Source: Denitromonas sp.
GTDB taxonomy: Bacteria; Pseudomonadota; Gammaproteobacteria; Burkholderiales; Rhodocyclaceae
DNA length: 64,000 bases
NCBI RefSeq assembly: GCF_034676725.1
Contig: NZ_JAUCBR010000004.1
Coordinates: 3,748,001-3,812,000, forward strand
Reading direction: 5' to 3'
Each line of letters starts with the position of its first letter. Position 1 is the stretch's first letter. Made by a program: the position numbers and the translations under genes. Positions 33,464-42,900 of the stretch are shown here, in pieces. The notes below the pieces were generated by a model that searched no databases, had not been told where the DNA came from, and was given only the letters and a program-made list of their open reading frames with translations.

Positions 33464-35140
33464 TCAGCCTGCTTCCACCGGTGGCGCGACAAAGCCCGCC
33501 GGATCGAGGCCGCGCACGCAGCCCGGGTCGAGCACAAGGCCAACGGCGGGATTGCCGTTGAAATCGCGCGACAGGGTCGGCGGCCCGTCCCGGTTTGGCC
33601 TGACCAACAGCTTGGTTTCGGTGAGCGCTCGCATAGCGAGCGACGGCTGGATTCCGCGTCGCTCGAATTCGACCAAGGGCACGAACACCCCTTGGGCGAT
33701 GGTGCACACGGCGGGCGGCCCCATGCCATCGTTGAGCGTGCGGATGGCCTCGGCCAGGGCGTCGCGCACGACCGGATTCAGACGCATCGGGGCTTGCAGG
33801 GCGAAGATGGCGGGGGGCGGCTCCGAGACTGGCTCCGGCGGGGATGGGTCGGGCGTTTTTTCAACCGCTGCACTGGCTTTGCTGCCGGCGGGCGGCTCGG
33901 GCGGCGGTATCAGCGATAGCTGGGTGCCGCTCTTGACGGGAATCACCGACGCAGGCTCGGGCCCGGGCGCTTGCGGCGCAGGTTGGGCGGGCGCACGCTC
34001 CGGTTTGAATTCCAGCGCCTGAGGTAGGGCTACCGGTGGCGGATCGATTCCCGCGAGCAGAATCGCCGGGGCCGAGAGCTTGACGGCTTCGAGCGGGGCC
34101 TTGGCACCGGGCGGCTGGATCGACCAGGTCGAGCGGCCTGCCGTCGCCGCCTCGAACACGCCCGCGGCCAGCAGCAGTTCCAGCACGGTCTCGGGCGCTT
34201 TGGGAATGCCGGCCAGTTGGTCGGCCTCGAGCAACTGGTGGATATCCTCGGCGCCGCCGGGCCAGATCAGGAACAGTCCATCCTGCCCGAACCACAGGCG
34301 CGATTTATCGCGATTGGGCAGCCACGCGGAGTTGCTGCGGGTGAGCCGCCGCAGGGCATCGACCAGGTAGCGTTCGAGGTGGGAACCATATTGCGGCGAA
34401 CCGTAGCGGTCGGCGCTGGCGATCAGATTGCGGTCGATGACGAGCGCCAGCGAGCGGCGCACGAGCTCGTCGAGGATGTTGTGGTCGCGATAGACCGGGA
34501 TGCCGCCGATGCTGGCCAGCAGGTGGGGCACGATGACCGCATTGCCCTCGGCGAGGTCGGCCATCACCGCGGGCGGCACCACATGGGGCAGGGCGAAGAG
34601 TCCCAGGCCGCGCGCTTCGACGGCCTGGGGCCGCCAGCGCAGGAAATAGCGGTCGCTGCCGCGCGAGTCCAACCAGTCCGTCAGCGGTTGCAGGAAGGCC
34701 GGCCAGGTCTCGCCGGCGGCATCGGTGACGATGACATGGCTCATCAGGCGGTGCAATTCGCTGCACAGGCCAGCGATGAAGGTTGCGTGGCGCCAGCGCG
34801 GCTCGAGTTGCCGGCGTGCCGAGATGCTCATCCGCCCCGAAAAGATGTGCGCGTCGGTGCCTTGCAGGCTGAAGAAGGCCGTCTCCAGGCCGAGCCGCAA
34901 GAGCCCGCCGGGTGTGCTGAAGTAGTTGTCGGCGGTCGCCGGCAGGAGGTGCACGCAGGCGGCGTAGCGGCGCACCAGCGCCAAGATGTCGCGCTCGAAG
35001 CCGTCCCGGTCGGCGCCGTAGCAGAGCTTGATGCGCGCGATCAGGTCTGCTTCGCCGGCCAGCAACTCGTCGACGGGCAGCACGGCGAAACCGGGGTCGG
35101 AGGCGGGGTAGGCAGTGGCGGGCGTTGGTGTGGCAGGCAT
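33464..35140 (-). CDS. traI: TraI, MOBH-type relaxase
   Basis: A 558-residue relaxase of the TraI_2/MOBH family, which cuts oriT and pilots the strand into the recipient. The N-terminal domain (about 25-260) shows PGGLLRLGLETAFFSLQ, DAHIFSGR and the His-rich metal-dependent segment RWRHATFIAGLCSELHRL, as in ICE TraI proteins. A Pro-rich linker (about 365-440) leads to the C-terminal TraI_2_C-like domain (about 450-550). The ATG at 35140 is preferred over the upstream ATG at 35179. R391 TraI is longer (about 716), so the linker is short here. Confidence 0.85.
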   Translation of the reverse strand: MPATPTPATAYPASDPGFAVLPVDELLAGEADLIARIKLCYGADRDGFERDILALVRRYAACVHLLPATADNYFSTPGGLLRLGLETAFFSLQGTDAHIFSGRMSISARRQLEPRWRHATFIAGLCSELHRLMSHVIVTDAAGETWPAFLQPLTDWLDSRGSDRYFLRWRPQAVEARGLGLFALPHVVPPAVMADLAEGNAVIVPHLLASIGGIPVYRDHNILDELVRRSLALVIDRNLIASADRYGSPQYGSHLERYLVDALRRLTRSNSAWLPNRDKSRLWFGQDGLFLIWPGGAEDIHQLLEADQLAGIPKAPETVLELLLAAGVFEAATAGRSTWSIQPPGAKAPLEAVKLSAPAILLAGIDPPPVALPQALEFKPERAPAQPAPQAPGPEPASVIPVKSGTQLSLIPPPEPPAGSKASAAVEKTPDPSPPEPVSEPPPAIFALQAPMRLNPVVRDALAEAIRTLNDGMGPPAVCTIAQGVFVPLVEFERRGIQPSLAMRALTETKLLVRPNRDGPPTLSRDFNGNPAVGLVLDPGCVRGLDPAGFVAPPVEAG

Positions 35141-35219
35141 GGCGGCACAGCGATGCCGGAAGGAATGGGATGTGACCATTCTCGTGGCGTCTGCACGGCC
35201 TGTCGCGTCGAAACGGGGC

Positions 35220-35849
35220 CTATTCGGCGGGGGTATCGCTCCCGGGGCTCAGCAGGTGAAAGAGGGCCAGCATGCCCAGTTGGCGCTCCGTCATGTCGCG
35301 GGTGGCGCGGGCCGGGTAGGAGGCCTGGATGCGATGGTCCAGGTGAAAGCGTTCCAGGAGCTTGCAGAAGGGGCAAGCGTCGCCGTGTGCCATGGTGCCG
35401 ACGGCGGCAATGAACTCGCAGCCGCAACTCGGGCAGGGGAGCACGGACAACGTGGGTGCGGTGGCCAGCCAGATGCCGTCGATATAAGAGACGAGGTTGA
35501 AGGCGCGATCCAGGCTGATGCGATGAGGCGGCTGAGTGGTGGATTGGTAGGCGCGGTAGGCGAGAACCAGGGCGTCGCCGGCGGTGAGCCCCTGGACGCG
35601 CAACTGACGATACTTGGCGCCGATGAGGCAGGCATCGGCACGCAGAATGAGGTTGGCTCCGTGGTACCACTCGGCCGAATCGGGGGCGCGTCCACGTGGG
35701 ATGCTTCGGGGATCGGGGAAGAAGAGAGCCTGCACCTGACGCGGCGGGATGCCGGTGATGAGGTGGATAGTCTTCAGCCGTGCGCCGAGCGCCGCCAACT
35801 GCTTCGCCAGTTGGATGGCGCGCAGGTGCCGGTCGCCGCGCGTCGGCAT
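35220..35849 (-). CDS. FlhC-like transcriptional activator (SetC/AcaC type)
   Basis: A 209-residue FlhC-family protein. Its four zinc cysteines at 139, 142, 159 and 162 have the same CxxC-16-CxxC spacing as E. coli FlhC. An N-terminal helical region contains the LITGIPPRQVQALF segment and RGRAPDSAEWY. In SXT/R391 (SetC) and IncC plasmids (AcaC), FlhC-like proteins join a FlhD-like partner to switch on transfer genes. Here it follows the flhD-like gene by 12 bases and precedes traI by 79 bases, which fits that role. Confidence 0.85.
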   Translation of the reverse strand: MPTRGDRHLRAIQLAKQLAALGARLKTIHLITGIPPRQVQALFFPDPRSIPRGRAPDSAEWYHGANLILRADACLIGAKYRQLRVQGLTAGDALVLAYRAYQSTTQPPHRISLDRAFNLVSYIDGIWLATAPTLSVLPCPSCGCEFIAAVGTMAHGDACPFCKLLERFHLDHRIQASYPARATRDMTERQLGMLALFHLLSPGSDTPAE

Positions 35850-35861
35850 GGGTCTCGGTTC

Positions 35862-36161
35862 CTACCGCCGGCCTTCGATGGGCTTGGGTGGATGGACGAG
35901 TGCCATGGGGCCTGCCAGCGGCCGGGGAGCGTTCAAGATCGTTACCAGGTCGGCGCGCGGCGGGAACAGGGTCGTGTCGCCGACGTGGATCACCAGAGAC
36001 CACATATCATCAAGGCTCAAGCTTCGAAGGTAGTTGGCTTGTTCGGTGTCGAGCCCGTAGCGGCAGCAGGTTGAAGCCATGTCATGCTGGAGACCGGCCC
36101 GTATGACGACGAGCACGTTCAGGTTGATCCATTCGGCGTCGGTAAGGGTCACGTGACTCAT
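35862..36161 (-). CDS. FlhD-like transcriptional co-activator (SetD/AcaD type)
   Basis: A 99-residue helical protein whose size, LNVLVVIRAGLQHD segment and position immediately before the FlhC-like gene mark it as the FlhD partner (SetD/AcaD type). FlhD-like subunits dimerise and assist FlhC-type DNA binding at transfer promoters. The ATG at 36161 has GGAG about ten bases upstream; the frame continues upstream without a plausible start. Sequence similarity to FlhD is weak, so the call depends on its size and neighbours. Confidence 0.7.
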   Translation of the reverse strand: MSHVTLTDAEWINLNVLVVIRAGLQHDMASTCCRYGLDTEQANYLRSLSLDDMWSLVIHVGDTTLFPPRADLVTILNAPRPLAGPMALVHPPKPIEGRR

Positions 36162-36270
36162 GGGCCTGGTCTCCGGTTCGCCCTGGTGCGACAGATGCCC
36201 ACGATGTCGACGTTGGAAACCCTCGTGAGCGATCGGGCGCGATGGGGTGTAGCGAGGGTAGATCTGGATC

Positions 36271-36300
36271 AGAATAGATACCGCGAAGGCTGTATGGCAA
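36271..36300 (-). promoter_or_regulatory. possible promoter of flhD-flhC-traI operon
   Basis: Read on the minus strand: TTGCCA (36300-36295), 18-base spacer, TATTCT (36276-36271), about 110 bases before the flhD-like start. The match to sigma70 is moderate. No repressor gene (SetR-type) is adjacent. Confidence 0.35.
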
Positions 36301-36759
36301 TAGCATTTTCCAGGCGGTGAGGGGCTTCGCCGTCCTTGCCACACGCAAGGTCCGATCGATGCCGTCGCTTGGGGAATCATGGCACCGGCGAGCGTACTGC
36401 TGATGGTCGTACGTACGGAGATCCGGTGATCCAGCGGCACGTCTGAAGCAGGTTGCTGCTGGTCGCAACCCCGGGCAGCCATCCGTCGAGGCAAGTCTCT
36501 CCATTGCGTTTGCCGCAGGGTAACCGGGACCCCCTTCAACGGCTAACGGGCAACCGGCTCAGCTGGGCCTCCCACGACAACCGTCTGAACATTACCAACA
36601 GCATGTGGCCATTGATTGGAGCATGCGGCTTGTTTGGGTAAACCTTCACGCCTTGTCCGACGTGTAGCCGCAAGTTCTGAGCGGTGTTTGCGTGTTGCAA
36701 GCTCGACGAAGGGCAAGATCGAGCCAGCGCTGCGGCACGACCCCGGATATAGACGCTTC

Positions 36760-36788
36760 TTGTTATTCCGCCGCAAATGAGGTATAAA
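36760..36788 (+). promoter_or_regulatory. sigma70-type promoter of XRE/ImmA pair
   Basis: TTGTTA (36760-36765), 17-base spacer, TATAAA (36783-36788), 41 bases before the GTG start of the 210-residue gene. The XRE domain of the second gene is the natural candidate regulator. Confidence 0.6.
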
Positions 36789-36829
36789 AACCGGAAGCCG
36801 AGCTCGGTAACCTCCATGGAATCTACATC

Positions 36830-37462
36830 GTGTTGCACAAAACCTACTCTGAAGTAGCCGATGTCCATACCCGTCTTAAAGGACTTGGGCTGACCGCCGC
36901 AGCCCTCCAAGAAGCTGTCCAACAAGGTTACCTGTCGCGCACGAGGCTGACCTCACATCACCCGAGGATCTTTTTCGGTTACTCGATGTGGGCGGAAACC
37001 GTCGCGGCGCTCCGCGACAATCTTCGCCCCGAGGGTTGGTTCAAGGTCGATGACAATAACTACGAGCTGACCATCAGTCCTGGCAGCACGCTGGCCATCG
37101 CGGTGACGACCGGCGACGACGGCACTGGCTTGGTCGCGCAGTATCCGTCAAACAAATGCCCGAAAGGCGCTTACACTGTCGAGGCGATCGAGACGAACCA
37201 ACAGGTCGACATGTTTGCCGACCTGCTTCCACCCCAGGATGAGAACTCGCTGTTCACCACGTGGGTGCTGCTGATCCACGTGGCTGAAGGGGAAGTCCGA
37301 GCAGAACTCTCTTTACCGTCGGAGATTGTCGGCGGAAGGATTAAGGCTTGGAAGGAGCGGATCATTCTCCCAGCTCTACCCAGGGAAGATGTTGCTGTCT
37401 CCATTGCCCCTCCGGACATCCCCGAGATCGACGTTCCGATTATGAGAAAGACTAAGGCGTGA
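36830..37462 (+). CDS. hypothetical partner of XRE/ImmA peptidase
   Basis: A 210-residue soluble protein starting with GTG (36830), with the next in-frame TTG immediately after. It has no membrane segments. The middle looks like a beta-rich domain (NNYELTISPGSTLAIAV, NKCPKGAYTVEAIE). It ends 3 bases before the start of the XRE/ImmA gene, a tight two-gene unit under the promoter at 36760-36788. I do not recognise the family. Such pairs are found as toxin-antitoxin-like or phage-defence modules in which the ImmA-type protein is regulator and/or protease; which gene would be the toxin cannot be told. Confidence 0.75.
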   Translation: MLHKTYSEVADVHTRLKGLGLTAAALQEAVQQGYLSRTRLTSHHPRIFFGYSMWAETVAALRDNLRPEGWFKVDDNNYELTISPGSTLAIAVTTGDDGTGLVAQYPSNKCPKGAYTVEAIETNQQVDMFADLLPPQDENSLFTTWVLLIHVAEGEVRAELSLPSEIVGGRIKAWKERIILPALPREDVAVSIAPPDIPEIDVPIMRKTKA

Positions 37463-37465
37463 TTG

Positions 37466-38632
37466 ATGTTTAACCGCACTCGTTTTGCCTTGGCGCGCAA
37501 GCGCCGAGGTCTCACTAAGCGCACCTTGGCCGGGCGCGTAGGAGTAACCGAGCGCTCGATTTCGGCCTATGAAAGCGGTGCTACTCAGCCTGAGAAGGAA
37601 ACGGTAAGTAAGATTGCGCAAGCTCTCGCGTTTCCGGAGGCCTTCTTTTTTGCTGATGACGTCAACGAACTTGCCCCCGACGTTGCAAGTTTCCGGGCGA
37701 TGACGAAGATGACCGCGGCGCAGCGCGACATGGCACTTAGCTCTGGTGCCATCGCGCTAATGCTGAATGACTGGCTTGAGGAGCGCTTCTCATTGCCTTT
37801 GCCGGACGTTCCGGACCTTGGTAGGCCTGCGGCAGCAAGAGGTCACTCTGACGAGTACTCGGTACGCTCGTCCGAAGGAGACGACTTTCCCGCCTTGGGC
37901 CAAGAGCATGACCCGGAGGCATGCGCCGAAGCCTTACGGAAGTACTGGGGGATGGGCGAACTGCCAATTAAGAACATAATAACGCTGCTAGAAGCGCATG
38001 GAGTCCGTGTCTACTCCTTGGCCATCGATGCTCGGGAGGTCGATGCGTTTTCGATGTGGTACGACGGCAAGCCGTTTGTCTTCTTGAATACGAACAAGAC
38101 CGCTGAGCGGTGCCGGTTCGACGCTGCCCATGAACTTGGTCACCTGGTCATGCATCGGCATGGGGCACCCCACGGGCAGGAGGCGGAGCGAGAGGCAAAT
38201 GCTTTCGCATCGGCGTTCTTGATGCCAAGGCGGAGCGTGTTAGCGAATGCGCCACGCTCGGCCACTCTGCCCAGCTTGATCGGCCACAAGAAGTACTGGA
38301 CAGTCTCTGCTGCGGCGCTGAACTACCGTCTTCACGCCCTTGGGCTCACAACGGCCTGGACCTACCGAACGCTCTGCATTCAGCTATCAGAGTTCGGCAG
38401 GACTCAGGAACCAGACGGGGCACCGTTCGAGGCATCCCAGGTGCTTAGCAAGGTGTTTGCCGCCCTGCGTGAAGATGGCGTTACCAAGTTTGACGTTGCG
38501 AAGGCGATCAACGTCACACCCGAAGAAATCAACGAGCTAACCTTCGGGCTGATGATCAACGTCCTTCAAGGTGGCAAACACGAGGGAGCCGCCTCTCAAC
38601 CGAGTAAGGCGAAGCTGCGGCTAGTTCAATAG
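37466..38632 (+). CDS. XRE regulator with ImmA/IrrE metallopeptidase domain
   Basis: A 388-residue protein with an N-terminal XRE helix-turn-helix (about 5-60, AGRVGVTERSISAYESGATQP) and an ImmA/IrrE (DUF955) zinc metallopeptidase domain. The metal motif is HELGH in FDAAHELGHLVMHRH (about 215-230), followed by an EREANAFASAFLMP segment. ImmA-type proteases cut repressors on a damage or invasion signal. The ATG at 37466 was chosen over a TTG at 37463. It is co-transcribed with the 210-residue gene. The pairing recalls the RosmerTA defence type, but I cannot confirm that from sequence alone. Confidence 0.85.
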   Translation: MFNRTRFALARKRRGLTKRTLAGRVGVTERSISAYESGATQPEKETVSKIAQALAFPEAFFFADDVNELAPDVASFRAMTKMTAAQRDMALSSGAIALMLNDWLEERFSLPLPDVPDLGRPAAARGHSDEYSVRSSEGDDFPALGQEHDPEACAEALRKYWGMGELPIKNIITLLEAHGVRVYSLAIDAREVDAFSMWYDGKPFVFLNTNKTAERCRFDAAHELGHLVMHRHGAPHGQEAEREANAFASAFLMPRRSVLANAPRSATLPSLIGHKKYWTVSAAALNYRLHALGLTTAWTYRTLCIQLSEFGRTQEPDGAPFEASQVLSKVFAALREDGVTKFDVAKAINVTPEEINELTFGLMINVLQGGKHEGAASQPSKAKLRLVQ

Positions 38633-38665
38633 CGGCTAGCAGAAGGCATCAACGTTCGATCTGCT

Positions 38666-38699
38666 GGGGAGATGTCAGTTGTGCAACCGGCATCTCCCC
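38666..38699. terminator. inverted repeat after XRE/ImmA gene
   Basis: GGGGAGATG (38666-38674) and CATCTCCCC (38691-38699) form a perfect 9-bp stem with a 16-base loop, 34 bases after the stop at 38632. No T-run follows, so it may terminate only weakly. Confidence 0.5.
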
Positions 38700-39127
38700 G
38701 GGTTCATTCAATGATGTTGGCCGGCTGTTTTGCAATCATTAGTCGTTCAAGGAAATAAAGCCACCTGCCGCATCCGGCCATTGCGACGGCCAGTCTGCGC
38801 AGAATGAGCGGCAGCAACGCGCTGTCCTGTTGCGGTCGACGCGGTGCAGTATCGGTTTCGCCGTCTGATCTGACCGCGTAAATGGGAGGCTTGCGTCATG
38901 CGCAAGGCTGCCCTCACCCTTAACTAATACTTTGCATCCCGTCCGGGCTGTTCGCCATATGGGACAGGTTCGAGTACTGTCGGAGTCAGACTCGGTAACG
39001 CAGGCGTCGTCTCAAACGCGCGAAGCGCAAGGCTGAGAGAATGAGCATGTCGTAGCGTAAAATGGCGTGCCTATTAGCCGGGGGGATTGAACGTGTACTG
39101 GCCCGAACACGCTGAGGGTAGGCAAGA
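38700..39127. other. intergenic region with possible gene remnant
   Basis: About 430 bases before the nuclease gene. A minus-strand open stretch of about 65 codons ending at the stop 38704-38706 has protein-like composition but no start, so it could be the tail of a lost gene. No clear promoter for the downstream pair was found. Confidence 0.4.
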
Positions 39128-39928
39128 GTGCCGCTGACGCTAACGCCGGTGACACATGGCAAGCTCTGCCACGGCTCCCGTTGGGTGATCGCTGACGAGG
39201 ACGACCTCGCTCGCAAAGTCGCGCATGTTGCGCTCGGTCAGTCGCGCCATGTGGCGGCGATCCTCGCCAAAATCGACAAAAAGCTTCCTGCGACACGTGC
39301 CGACGCTGCTAAGGCGGCGATCAAGCTCCTCACTGTCCCAGAAGGTAAGGAGCCCTACCACCGCGACGGCTGGATCTTCCAGGCGATCTCGTGGATCGCC
39401 GCCTACCGGAACGACGCTGGAGCCGTCGTGCGCGCGCCGCACCCCATCCTTGCTCACAAGGGCTTCGATGGCATGCAGCTCCGACTGGACGGAGCCAACG
39501 AGAAGGTTACCGCCGTCGTTATCTTCGAGGACAAGGCAACCGTGAACCCACGGTCGACTATCACTGGCGACGTATGGGCGGGCATTAGGGCGCTGGAGCG
39601 AGGCGAGAGGATGCCCGAGCTTATCCAGGAGACGGGCGCGATCCTGGAGGCGCATCAGCTACGTTTCCCAGAGCTGGACATCGACGCGGCAGTCGAGACG
39701 ATCTTGTGGGAGGAAGCCCGGCGCTATCGCGTCGCCGTCACGGCCGACGATGTCCACGATGACGATGGCGAGCGCGAGGCGCTCTTCAAGGGCTTCGAAC
39801 AGGTGGCGCCCGGCAGCCGCAAACGTCGACAGGCCGAAACCATGTCCATTCCGAGTCTGCGGAAATGGATGAAACGGTTCGCGGCGAAGGCGATCAGTCA
39901 GATCGAAGCGTGGAGGGACGATGTTTGA
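39128..39928 (+). CDS. HamA-like PD-(D/E)XK nuclease, Hachiman-type defence
   Basis: A 266-residue protein with a restriction-nuclease-like core: KGFDGMQL (Asp114), then VVIFEDKAT with Glu134-x-Lys136, the PD-(D/E)XK pattern. Upstream is a HRDGWIFQAISWIAA helix. In Hachiman systems HamA is a DUF1837 nuclease with an ExK active site held inactive by the helicase HamB. Here the nuclease gene precedes and overlaps the helicase gene by 8 bases, as in hamAB. The start is GTG at 39128. AbpAB is an alternative nuclease-helicase pair of similar layout. Effector role is inferred. Confidence 0.7.
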   Translation: MPLTLTPVTHGKLCHGSRWVIADEDDLARKVAHVALGQSRHVAAILAKIDKKLPATRADAAKAAIKLLTVPEGKEPYHRDGWIFQAISWIAAYRNDAGAVVRAPHPILAHKGFDGMQLRLDGANEKVTAVVIFEDKATVNPRSTITGDVWAGIRALERGERMPELIQETGAILEAHQLRFPELDIDAAVETILWEEARRYRVAVTADDVHDDDGEREALFKGFEQVAPGSRKRRQAETMSIPSLRKWMKRFAAKAISQIEAWRDDV

Positions 39929-42900
39929 TCCCGTCACGATCGAACTGATCAGCGCGGCGCCGCCGCTCAAGTCGCTTAATCTTGAGGAACTGCCCCGCCG
40001 CTTCACCAACGCGTTCGCCGAGATCGTCGCCGCGCGTGTTCGGTTGCGAGGCGCCGCCGATACGGAGGAACGGAGCGAAGTCTTGGTCGAACTCCTCGAT
40101 CAAATGCGACGCCTGGCGGCCACGCAGGAACTGCTGGTTGCCACCGCTCCCGAGCGCGCCGACCGGGCGGCCGCGGCGTTTGTCGCTGGAACCGCGCACC
40201 AACTCTGCCTGATGGCCGAGGTTGTTTCAGAGGACGACGAGAAGCGCGCGCCTTTCATCGACGCCATCCGCGCGGCGCCTGAGATCTGCAGCACCCTGCT
40301 GTTCCTGATCGCGGATTCGCAAAGCGATGCAGCCGAGATGGCAAAGCGCTTGGTCCCCGAGGCGGAAGATCGTTCGGCTGAAGCACGGCTGATCAAGGCC
40401 ATTGGCGATCTTGCTGCCGGTCGGCTTGGAGCGATCGCCGACAGCGAGACGGACCGGGACTATGGCCGCCTGGTCGATCGAAGCGGGCCGGGCCGAGCGG
40501 TGGACGCCTTGCTGAGGCGGCTGCACGCAGGCGTGATCCAACTCGCGCGAGAGCTGCTCACCCAGCCGAAGGACGATCCCGAAGCGCTCGATACTTCCCG
40601 GGCGCAGGAGATCTTCGCCGAAGTCATAGATCTGTGCATCGCGCCCATCGAAGGCGTCTTCGATGCTGATGGACCGAGCGCCGTCAGCGTTTTTCCAGGG
40701 CCACTTCACGTCGCAAAGCTGCTGCTCGCCACGTCGGGAGATCTGGCCGCCGCTAGCCTGTGCCGCGTGCGCGCGCCTTCGGGCGTCGACGAGAAGCAAT
40801 GGTGGAACTTCGTTCGTCGAGCCGCCAGCAAGCGTCCTTATTTGTGGCGCAATCATCGCGCGGCGCTCGATGAGGGGTATCTCGCGAAGGGTGTGTCCGC
40901 AGCGGTCAGCTTCCCGACCGGAGGTGGAAAGTCCACGCTCGCCGAACTCAAGATCGGCGCCTCTCTCCTTAGTGGCGGCAAGGCTGTCGTGCTCGCGCCG
41001 ACCTTGGCGCTGGTCGATCAGACGGCGTTCGCGCTCCAGAATGCGTTCAGGGAAGTCCGTGTCTTCGGTGATCTCGACGAGGAGATCACCTTCTCTGACG
41101 TGGTTGAGCTGCCGGAGATCATCGTTACCACACCCGAGCGATGCCTCATGCTGCAATCCTTGCAGCCGGAAGCGTTCAGGGATGTCGGGCTGGTAATGTT
41201 CGACGAATGCCACCTTCTGCACCCGAGGGAGGCGGACCGGAGTCGTCGCAGCATCGATTCGATGCTGTGCGTCCTCAACCTCACGCACTCGGCACCTGAC
41301 GCCGACCTCCTACTGATATCGGCGATGATGCAGAACGCGGAGGAAATCGCGGGATGGGTTGCCGAACTGACGGGCCGCCCCTGCTTGGCGCTCGACCTAG
41401 CGTGGAAGCCAACCCGGCAAGCGCGCGGATGCGTCGCGTATAGTGCTGATCGGATCGCTGAGCTCGAGGACCTGCTTCGCACCGAGCAGGTCGTTGCCAC
41501 CACGAAGGGCGTCCCGACAAAGCTGAAGTCGAAACTCGATGCGCAGCCGTTCGCCTTCTTCTGCCTTCGGCAGACCTGGGCGACTCGCAAGCGTAGCGAC
41601 TATGCGCTGATGGCTTTGCTCGACGAGCCGGTTGCGTTCGCGACGGGCACGAACAAGCGGACGAAGGATTGGTACCTAACGCCAAACGGCAACAAAGTCG
41701 CTGGCACGATCGCAGCCGCGGCCGCCGAAGACGGCTTGAAAACGCTGACTTTCGTGCAGAGCACCGTTGCCGCCGAGTCCACCGCCCGGTACTTTCGGGA
41801 ACTGCTGCCTACGCGCCGGGTTCCGCTCACCGATGAGGAGCGAATGTGGCGCAAGCTCGTGGAGGAAGAGCTCGGCGGCCCGCAACATTGCTACCTGAAG
41901 CTCGACGCCAAAGGCCGAGTCGTGGGCGGCGCCGCCAGTCACCACGCGCAGCTTATCAAGCATGAGCGTCTCTTGCATGAGTCGCTGTTCAAGCGGCGCG
42001 ACGGCATCAATGCGCTCTTCGCCACTTCGACACTCGCGCAAGGGATGAACCTTCCGAGCGATATCGTCCTAATTGCGGGCGATAGCCGATGGGACGTCGA
42101 AGGCGACAAGATGAAGCAACTCGATGCCCATGAGCTTCTCAACGCCGCGGGGAGGGCGGGCCGGGCAGGTGAGGGCGGCCAAGGCTTCGTGCTCGTCGTA
42201 CCGAGCAAGATCATCAATATCGACGACGAGAAGAACAACATCGCCAGTCACTGGATGACCCTGCAGGGAATTTTCTCGCAATCGGATCAGTGCCTGAAGA
42301 TCGACGATCCGCTAACAGCTTTGCTCGACCGCATCCACTCGGGGCTGTACGAAGGCAACGAGGAGTACCTCCTCGCTCGACTGCCCATCGGCGACGGGGA
42401 GGCACCTGACGTGCCGGCAGAGTCGATGATCCGCAGATCCTTCGCCGCATACCGCAAGCGCCAGGTGGACAAGGCTGCGTGGATCGAAAGCCGCATCACG
42501 TCAGCGCTGACGCGGCGTGCCGAACTCGCTCCGAAGGAGGAGCTTACGTGGCTGGAACGTGTCGCTGCGTCGTCTGGCCTCCCGTACGAGATCGTGGCGA
42601 GCCTGACATCGCTCGTGGAGACTGGCGCATTTGCTGGAAATTCTTCCGATTGCTTGCAGACACTGTTCGGCTGGATTGAGAAGCGCCCCGAATGGCTGCT
42701 CCAACTGATCAGGCCTAACGACATTGAAGGGCTGTTCGGGGCCGACTACCGCGCTCTCGAAGGCGACAGGAAGAAGGCGAAGAAGGCCCTCCCGGTAATC
42801 AAAGCGCTTCTCGATGCGTGGATGGCGGGCAAGCCGCTCTGCGATCTTGAGCGCGCTATCGGGACTGCGGAGAAGGACATCAAGACCTGCGAGACGGCGC

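Larger units (their letters stand above)
36162..36829. other. intergenic region between flhDC/tra module and second cargo block
   Basis: About 670 bases without a credible gene. It contains a possible minus-strand promoter for the flhD-like gene (36271-36300) and a good plus-strand promoter for the cargo pair (36760-36788). No transposon ends were seen. Confidence 0.5.

Noticed and set aside
38704..38900. Minus-strand open stretch of about 65 codons after the XRE/ImmA gene
   Set aside because: Protein-like composition, but no start codon or recognised family; listed only as a possible remnant.
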